Source of the DNA: an uncultured Eubacteriales bacterium
GTDB lineage: Bacteria; Bacillota; Clostridia; Christensenellales; QAND01
Reading direction: 5' to 3'
Assembly: GCA_900546685.1 (NCBI GenBank)
Contig: UREB01000057.1
Location: forward strand, 1-9,314
DNA length: 9,314 nt
The position numbers were made by a program, and so were the translations under genes. Positions 5,789 to 9,314 of this stretch are shown piece by piece. Position 1 is the stretch's first letter; the number at the start of each line of letters is the position of its first letter. The notes beneath the pieces were generated by a model. That model saw only the letters and a list, made by a program, of their open reading frames with translations, made no database searches and had not been told where the DNA came from.

Positions 5789-6670
5789 TTACCCCTTTAC
5801 CGCTAGGCGCTCTCCCAAGTGGACGATGCATTCCCTGCCCGCCTGTGTCTGGCATAAAAGATCCTCATCCGCCTGGATGGCATCCTTTTCAAACAGCCCC
5901 AAGATCATAGAGCCTCCCGGTGCAAAATAGCCGCCGTCCTCGCCCCGCTTTACCGCAGAGCCCTCCGAAAACGGATTGAGAATGCTCCCAATCATCGTAG
6001 CGCCCACCTCTACCAACAGCACAGAGCCAAACTGATCGGTTTTCACCTGTACGGCCCGGCGCTTGTTTTGGCAATACAGCGCCGCAATGCGTCCCAGCGC
6101 CAGCGGATGCACGGAATAATACTGCCCCTTTATATCCCGTACTTGCTGCACAACGCCGCCATCAAACCAATGAAAATGATGATAATGCTGCGGCGCCAGC
6201 CGGATACGGATCATCGTGCCGCCCGCATACTTTGCTGCCAAGGCCCCATCGCAAAGAAGATCCGCCAGGTCGTATTCCATGCCCTTTACCTGTATCAAGC
6301 AGCGTGGGTCTATATTCTGCCAGGCGCTGGCATAGCCTTCCGCCCAAGCCCCCAGCACCTCTGGCTGCTTTGGCATGGGTACATAGGGCAGACGGCGGGT
6401 AAAAAAATCGCGATAGGTACGAAACGGCGTGGCAAATGGCGTGACGTCTATTTCATACTGATCGATGAGCTTTTGCGCCATTTTCGCGCTTGCCCTACGC
6501 TTGCAATACCAGCCATACAAGGAGGAAACCGCTTTTCGCTTCACCAGCGCGCCCAACGCCATCCGGCCCGGTTGTGTCTCGTAGATCCATTTCATCCAGC
6601 CATCCGCCACTGTCTTTTGCGGTACAAGCGTTTGGGTGTTTCGGTCATAGGCCACAAACGGTTCGTGCAA
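5789..6670 (-). CDS. psd: Phosphatidylserine decarboxylase proenzyme, with altered motif residues
   Basis: A membrane-associated, pyruvoyl-dependent enzyme that converts phosphatidylserine to phosphatidylethanolamine after self-cleavage into beta and alpha chains. Of 293 residues, RLAPQHYHHFHWFDGG (157-172) matches the RLxPxDYHRFHxPxxG motif and keeps both His residues (164, 167). GSILNPF (228-234) and PGGSMILGLFEKD (251-263) match the C-terminal core, with Ser254 at the predicted cleavage site. Three positions differ from the family: the usual ADG Asp is Glu111 (AEG), DYHR is HYHH, and GGST is GGSM. These may be tolerated variants or signs of changed processing. The start is TTG at 6670, with GGAAGGAGGAG 6 bases upstream; no better ATG is in frame. 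It is the first gene of the psd-pssA operon. Confidence 0.88.
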   Translation of the reverse strand: MHEPFVAYDRNTQTLVPQKTVADGWMKWIYETQPGRMALGALVKRKAVSSLYGWYCKRRASAKMAQKLIDQYEIDVTPFATPFRTYRDFFTRRLPYVPMPKQPEVLGAWAEGYASAWQNIDPRCLIQVKGMEYDLADLLCDGALAAKYAGGTMIRIRLAPQHYHHFHWFDGGVVQQVRDIKGQYYSVHPLALGRIAALYCQNKRRAVQVKTDQFGSVLLVEVGATMIGSILNPFSEGSAVKRGEDGGYFAPGGSMILGLFEKDAIQADEDLLCQTQAGRECIVHLGERLAVKG

Positions 6671-6716
6671 GGCGTTCTCCTCCTTCCTGCGAAGGCCCCA
6701 AAAGTGAATATGCCCG

Positions 6717-6745
6717 AGTATATCATGCCCGGCGCAGGTTGTCCA
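6717..6745 (-). promoter_or_regulatory. Promoter of the psd-pssA operon
   Basis: TGGACA (-35, 6740-6745) is followed after exactly 17 bases by TATACT (-10, 6717-6722) on the minus strand. The -35 abuts the stop codon of the HD-domain gene. The leader to the TTG start is about 40 bases. Confidence 0.75.
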
Positions 6746-7330
6746 TCATTTTAGCCAGCCGTTTTGTACTGCCTGCTGAATTTGTTCATATACCGCTTTC
6801 CATACCTCCGGCATGATTTCCTTGGTTACTTCGTTGCGGCGGATCACCTGCTTGGCTTCAATGCCGTTTTCCTTCCATACGCGGCCTTGAATGTAAAAAT
6901 TGCCCCAAAAAGGCTGGGTCCTGTCCACAGCATTGGCGAATTTGGCGTCGTCGGTTTCGCCCGCTTCAAATTCCTCCCAAAGTGCGCGCAGCGCCTGCCC
7001 CTGGCCACCCGGCAGCATCCCGTAAATGCGGTCGGCGGCCGCCTGCTCCCGCTGGGGCTTGCTTTCATATCCCTTTTCATCGTATGCATAGGTATCCCCT
7101 GCATCGATCTCCACGATATCATGTACCAGCAGCATTTGGATCACATGGCCGATGTCCACCGGCCTTGCCGCATACTTTTGCAACACCATCGCCGTTAAGC
7201 ATGCATGCCAGGCATGCTGTGCATCATCCTCGCGCCGAGATTGATCCAGCATCCAATTCATGCGCAAAATGCCTTTGCTCTTATCGATTTCCATCAAAAA
7301 TTCTATTTGCTTTTCGATCTCATGTTTCAT
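6746..7330 (-). CDS. HD-domain phosphohydrolase, HDDC2/YfbR-like (probable 5'-deoxynucleotidase)
   Basis: A soluble metal-dependent HD-fold phosphohydrolase. Characterised members of this group (YfbR, HDDC2) remove the 5'-phosphate from deoxynucleoside monophosphates; that function is transferred by family and not shown here. In 194 residues the metal ligands are in order: H39 in DAQHAWH, H70-D71 in MLLVHDIVEIDAGDTYAYD (66-84) and D136 in NAVDRTQPF. LWEEFEAGET (118-127) is also typical of the family. GGAGG lies 8 bases before the ATG. The gene is divergent from the riboflavin kinase and upstream of the psd operon on the same strand, but that operon has its own promoter. Length and motifs are complete. 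The substrate is uncertain. Confidence 0.92.
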   Translation of the reverse strand: MKHEIEKQIEFLMEIDKSKGILRMNWMLDQSRREDDAQHAWHACLTAMVLQKYAARPVDIGHVIQMLLVHDIVEIDAGDTYAYDEKGYESKPQREQAAADRIYGMLPGGQGQALRALWEEFEAGETDDAKFANAVDRTQPFWGNFYIQGRVWKENGIEAKQVIRRNEVTKEIMPEVWKAVYEQIQQAVQNGWLK

Positions 7331-7355
7331 CTATTCCGCCTCCCTAGCTTCTCTT

Positions 7356-7364
7356 ACTATATCA
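7356..7364 (-). promoter_or_regulatory. Extended -10 promoter of the HD-domain gene
   Basis: The minus strand reads TGA followed by TATAGT (7356-7361), an extended -10, 26 bases upstream of the ATG. A -35 at 17 bases (GGGCAC) matches poorly. A perfect 10-base palindrome, GCCCATGGGC (7381-7390), lies between this and the divergent riboflavin kinase promoter. Confidence 0.45.
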
Positions 7365-7404
7365 CGGAATGGTTGTTCGTGCCCATGGGCCGGCTGCTTT
7401 TGGT

Positions 7405-7434
7405 TTGACAATACACCCTGGGATTGTTTATACT
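7405..7434 (+). promoter_or_regulatory. Sigma-A promoter of the riboflavin kinase gene
   Basis: A perfect TTGACA (7405-7410), an 18-base spacer and TATACT (7429-7434). The transcript would start near 7441, leaving a leader of only about 30 bases, too short for an FMN riboswitch. Confidence 0.8.
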
Positions 7435-7470
7435 CCTTCCGATAAAACAAACTGAACCCGAGGTCTAAAG

Positions 7471-7872
7471 ATGGAAAAAAAACACAAAAAGCCGTTCTGT
7501 TCTCTTTCCGGCCTGGTGGTGCATGGCAAGGGAAACGGCAAGACCGTTGGCATGCCTACCGCCAATTTACAGATCGATCCTACAACGCCGCTGCCGCCGC
7601 TGGGCGTATATGCCTCTGTGGTACAGCTCAGCACAGGGTGTCATTTGGGCGTTACAAACATCGGTTACCGCCCTTCGGTAGACCAGGAGCGCCGCATTTC
7701 CATCGAGACCTTTATTCTGGATTTTGACGCTGATCTGTATGGGCAAACAATCAACGTCGATCTATATGATTTTCTGCGCCCTACCGTTAAGTTTTCCTCG
7801 CTGCAAGAGGTACAAAGGCAAGTAAGCCGCGATTGTGAACAGGTGCGTTTGCTGCTAGGCCCCAAGGCATAA
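7471..7872 (+). CDS. Stand-alone riboflavin kinase (no FAD synthetase domain)
   Basis: A cytoplasmic enzyme that phosphorylates riboflavin with ATP to make FMN. The 133 residues match the C-terminal half of bifunctional RibF: HGKGNGKTVGMPTANL (18-33) is the nucleotide-binding motif with PTAN, PLGVYAS lies at 43-49, VTNIGYRPS at 61-69, the probable catalytic Glu79 in IETFILDFD, and DADLYG at 86-91. The N-terminal FAD synthetase (adenylyltransferase) half is absent: the ATG follows GAGG by 7 bases and a promoter sits 37 bases further up, so there is no room for it. The protein is therefore a monofunctional kinase by design, not a fragment. It lies 75 bases from the convergent FMN-binding protein gene, which suggests a shared flavin theme. 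Whether the cell also has a full RibF cannot be seen. Confidence 0.9.
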   Translation: MEKKHKKPFCSLSGLVVHGKGNGKTVGMPTANLQIDPTTPLPPLGVYASVVQLSTGCHLGVTNIGYRPSVDQERRISIETFILDFDADLYGQTINVDLYDFLRPTVKFSSLQEVQRQVSRDCEQVRLLLGPKA

Positions 7873-7906
7873 GAAACCCGATGGGCATCCGCAAAACAAC
7901 GACAGC

Positions 7907-7935
7907 AAAAAAGCCGGCCAATAGGCCGGCTTTTT
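7907..7935. terminator. Bidirectional intrinsic terminator
   Basis: A perfect GC stem GCCGGCC/GGCCGGC (7913-7919 with 7924-7930) around AATA, flanked by A6 before and T5 after. It serves the riboflavin kinase from the left and the FMN-binding gene (stop at 7948) from the right. Confidence 0.93.
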
Positions 7936-7947
7936 ACATTGTTTGGT

Positions 7948-8478
7948 CTAAAGCATGGGCTGTACTGCTTCAAATGCAAGGTTCACGCCGTTTGTTACCG
8001 CACGGGAAGAAATGGTAGCCCCTGTAATGGCCTGTACCTGCTCTCCTAAGTTTATAGGCGGCGCTTGCCCGGCATACTGCTCATAGAAATCCGGCTCCGC
8101 AATGCGCGCGCCCAAGCCTGCCGTTTCGCTGTTGGAGCCAATCCTGATACCGCTCAGCGTGCCATCCGCCTTGACGCCTACATTGATATTGATAGCGCCC
8201 TTGTAGCCGCCGGGGGCCACGCTGACACAATAGCCCAAACGAGCGCCGGCATTATCCTTTACCTCTACGATCTTACTGACCTCGTCCGCCGCGTTTCCCT
8301 TATCCACTTCATTAAAAGCGGCTCCTTCCGGGAAAAGCGCCATATAGGCCTCCTGCTCCGCCAACCTTTCCTGTTCTTCAATCTTTGGCTGCGTAATGCT
8401 ATAGGTAAGCGCCAGGCATAGACCTGCCACAGCACATACAATCAACAGTCTTATTCCCATTTTCCCGGTTTCCCGCAT
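7948..8478 (-). CDS. Membrane-anchored FMN-binding protein, RnfG/NqrC-like
   Basis: A single-pass membrane protein whose outer domain is expected to carry FMN bound covalently to a Thr by an ApbE-type transferase, and to pass electrons outside the membrane. Of 176 residues, 9-28 form the one helix, a charged helix follows (about 31-48), and the FMN_bind domain spans about 78-172. It includes GYKGAININVGV (91-102), SETAGLGARI (117-126) and TGATISS (152-158) with Thr155 as acceptor. The Asp of the usual Dxx[ST]GAT motif is Gln149. RnfG is normally encoded with rnfA-E; none is seen here, so this is a stand-alone relative and not named rnfG. The start at 8478 follows AAAGGAAG; the frame is open upstream to 8571, but that part includes the promoter. 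Divergent from the NusG-domain-II gene. Confidence 0.9.
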   Translation of the reverse strand: MRETGKMGIRLLIVCAVAGLCLALTYSITQPKIEEQERLAEQEAYMALFPEGAAFNEVDKGNAADEVSKIVEVKDNAGARLGYCVSVAPGGYKGAININVGVKADGTLSGIRIGSNSETAGLGARIAEPDFYEQYAGQAPPINLGEQVQAITGATISSRAVTNGVNLAFEAVQPML

Positions 8479-8518
8479 GGTACACCGCTTCCTTTCCCTC
8501 TGTACAAATCTCACTCCA

Positions 8519-8535
8519 TGCGCCGACCCGGCGCA
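8519..8535 (-). other. Small hairpin in the leader of the FMN-binding protein gene
   Basis: TGCGCC and GGCGCA (6 bp) enclose a 5-base loop between the promoter and the ribosome site. Further down, GTACA/TGTAC (8480-8484 with 8501-8505) bracket the ribosome site in a 16-base loop. No T-tract follows the hairpin, so it is not a terminator. A regulatory role is speculative. Confidence 0.35.
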
Positions 8536-8550
8536 GTCTTCATTTTCGCT

Positions 8551-8579
8551 ATTATAGCGCAATTTACTCACTTTTTCAA
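8551..8579 (-). promoter_or_regulatory. Strong sigma-A promoter of the FMN-binding protein gene
   Basis: TTGAAA (-35, 8574-8579), a 17-base spacer and a perfect TATAAT (-10, 8551-8556) on the minus strand. Transcription would start near 8544, giving a leader of about 65 bases. Confidence 0.8.
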
Positions 8580-8586
8580 AACCTAT

Positions 8587-8616
8587 TTGCCCTAGGCATT
8601 GCTGTTAAGGTAAAAT
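8587..8616 (+). promoter_or_regulatory. Promoter of the NusG-domain-II gene, possibly giving a leaderless mRNA
   Basis: TTGCCC (8587-8592), an 18-base spacer and TAAAAT (8611-8616). The start codon begins 7 bases after the -10, right where transcription would begin. Its -35 lies 7 bases from the -35 of the divergent promoter, so the two are back to back. Confidence 0.5.
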
Positions 8617-8622
8617 ATTCGT

Positions 8623-8997
8623 ATGAAGATTCAAAAAAGAAAAGACATCTGGCTGATTTTGGCCGTGATTCTCATCGTGGCGGCACTAATGGCTGCCATC
8701 ACTCTGTTTCGCCCCGATCTTGGCAGCCGGGCCGCCGTCCAGATCAAGGTGGACGGCCAGGAGATAGGCACCTATCCTTTGCAGGAAAACCGCGAGATCC
8801 CCGTGCATACCGAATACGGCTATAACCTGATCGTGATCCAGGATGGCGCGGTATTTGTGCGCGAAGCAGACTGTGGCAATCAAGATTGCGTGCAGCAAGG
8901 CGCTATGAGCCTGGACAACTATACCCAGCGGTTTTTAGGCAATCTGATTCTCTGCCTGCCGCATAAGCTGGAGATTCAGCTGCTGCAAAATCCATAG
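8623..8997 (+). CDS. NusG-domain-II membrane-anchored protein
   Basis: A 124-residue protein with an N-terminal KRK stretch, one membrane helix (about 9-29) and an outer NusG domain II-like beta domain (about 36-122). It matches the small family seen in Clostridia: three conserved Cys (84, 89 in ADCGNQDC, 111) and the closing CLPHKL motif (111-116). It is not the transcription factor NusG, since it lacks the NGN and KOW parts. The family is often encoded beside FMN-binding, ApbE and Gx-transporter/prenyl-synthase genes and is thought to belong to extracytosolic redox systems; its biochemical role is unknown. Here it is divergent from the FMN-binding gene. The only upstream SD-like AAGG is 12 bases away and lies before the -10 box, so translation may not use a classical ribosome site. 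Confidence 0.85.
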   Translation: MKIQKRKDIWLILAVILIVAALMAAITLFRPDLGSRAAVQIKVDGQEIGTYPLQENREIPVHTEYGYNLIVIQDGAVFVREADCGNQDCVQQGAMSLDNYTQRFLGNLILCLPHKLEIQLLQNP

Positions 8998-9000
8998 GGT

Positions 9001-9033
9001 AAAAAGCCTGCGCTAAAAAGCATAGGCTTTTTT
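9001..9033. terminator. Bidirectional intrinsic terminator
   Basis: AAAAAGCCT pairs with AGGCTTTTT (9001-9009 with 9024-9032), with two further inner pairs. T6 follows on the plus strand for the NusG-domain-II gene. On the minus strand the hairpin starts at the stop codon of the EamA transporter gene and has five T. Confidence 0.85.
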
Positions 9034-9314
9034 ATTTGGTTGCCAGGGAAGCCTGAGCCTCTTCCAGTTTCTCTGTCTGCCTGTTTTCCAAAATAACGTT
9101 GAGCACAATGCCCAATAGGATGATTCCGCACCCCAGCATGGTGAATAGCGAGGGCCTCTCTCCCAAAAACAGGAACACCCAAATGGGATTACAGACCAGC
9201 TCTAGCACCGAGATCAGCGAGGCGGTAACCGCAGAGGTTCGCTTGATCCCAATGGAAAAGCAGGTATACGCCAGCCCCAGCTCCAGGCCCATGCCAATGA
9301 GCCCTACCCAGCTT
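9032..9314 (-). CDS. EamA/DMT-superfamily transporter, C-terminal part (5' end outside window)
   Basis: The final 93 codons of a drug/metabolite-transporter (EamA) protein, an inner-membrane permease of about ten helices; substrate unknown. The open frame continues past the right edge. Visible are GLELGLAYTCFSIGIKRTSA, a family-like helix leading to TSAVTASLISVLEL, then NPIWVFLFLGERPS and a last helix LGCGIILLGIVLNVIL, ending in a polar tail. The order helix, ...LISVLE, FLGE, final helix is the second EamA repeat; the usual EPV after the helix is ELV here. The stop codon overlaps the terminator hairpin. Start and first repeat are not in the window. Confidence 0.88.
   Translation of the reverse strand, partial: SWVGLIGMGLELGLAYTCFSIGIKRTSAVTASLISVLELVCNPIWVFLFLGERPSLFTMLGCGIILLGIVLNVILENRQTEKLEEAQASLATK

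Noticed and set aside
5787..5855. Upstream extension of the pssA frame by 23 codons
   Set aside because: It overlaps the psd coding end and has no ribosome site, while ATG 5786 has AAAGGGG supplied by the end of psd.
6068..6754. Long open frame (228 codons) on the plus strand opposite psd
   Set aside because: It is antisense to a well-matched Psd, has no ribosome site and its translation looks like no protein family. High GC at third positions leaves antisense frames open.
7198..7218. Inverted repeat AGCATGC/GCATGCT
   Set aside because: It lies inside the HD-domain gene and arises from the coding of HAWHAC around metal ligand H39; no sign of a regulatory or mobile role.
7435..7470. Possible FMN riboswitch ahead of the riboflavin kinase
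   Set aside because: The predicted transcript leader is only about 30 bases and shows none of the conserved RFN helices.
1..9314. CRISPR, tRNA, rRNA, insertion sequence or phage remnants
   Set aside because: No regularly spaced repeats, tRNA-like cloverleaf, transposase or integrase frames were seen on either strand.

Overview
The window reads as an ordinary chromosomal segment of a moderately GC-rich member of the Clostridia (Bacillota). The grounds are strong GGAGG-type ribosome sites, sigma-A-like promoters, a PrsA/SurA-like lipoprotein foldase, a HisJ-type PHP phosphatase, a CDP-alcohol transferase PssA next to Psd, and an FMN-binding/NusG-domain-II gene pair. I see no mobile element, CRISPR array, tRNA or rRNA, and base use looks uniform throughout. 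The exact genus cannot be named from this sequence.

Layout. 1-744 (-) is a HisJ-like PHP phosphatase cut by the left edge. It shares a divergent promoter region (745-900) with 901-1734 (+), an MscS-type mechanosensitive channel. 1793-3013 (+) is a secreted lipoprotein peptidyl-prolyl isomerase, closed by a bidirectional terminator at about 3030-3064. 3102-4076 (-) is an unrecognised four-helix membrane protein built as a tandem duplication of [two TM helices + soluble beta-rich domain]; its best start is an unusual ATC codon. 4170-4967 (-) is a HAD-IIA phosphatase with its own terminator and a promoter carrying a palindrome. 5166-6670 (-) is a two-gene phosphatidylethanolamine operon, psd then pssA. 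6746-7330 (-) is an HDDC2/YfbR-like HD nucleotidase. 7471-7872 (+) is a stand-alone riboflavin kinase. 7948-8478 (-) is an RnfG/NqrC-like membrane-anchored FMN-binding protein, divergent from 8623-8997 (+), a NusG-domain-II protein. 9032-9314 (-) is the C-terminal end of an EamA-type transporter, cut by the right edge.

How the genes fit together. Much of the window concerns the cell envelope: a pressure-relief channel, an extracytoplasmic foldase, a PH-like membrane protein and the PS-to-PE pathway. The right part has a flavin theme: a kinase that makes FMN lies beside an exported protein expected to carry covalent FMN, with a Cys-rich single-pass partner facing away from it. Most transcription units have their own recognisable promoter, and every convergent pair is separated by one hairpin with T-tracts on both strands.

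The most interesting points are altered catalytic or motif residues in Psd (ADG to AEG, GGST to GGSM), PssA (AR to AK) and the FMN-binding protein (Dxx[ST]GAT to QxxTGAT); the ATC start and internal duplication of the membrane protein; a possible leaderless mRNA for the NusG-domain-II gene; and the flavin cluster itself.
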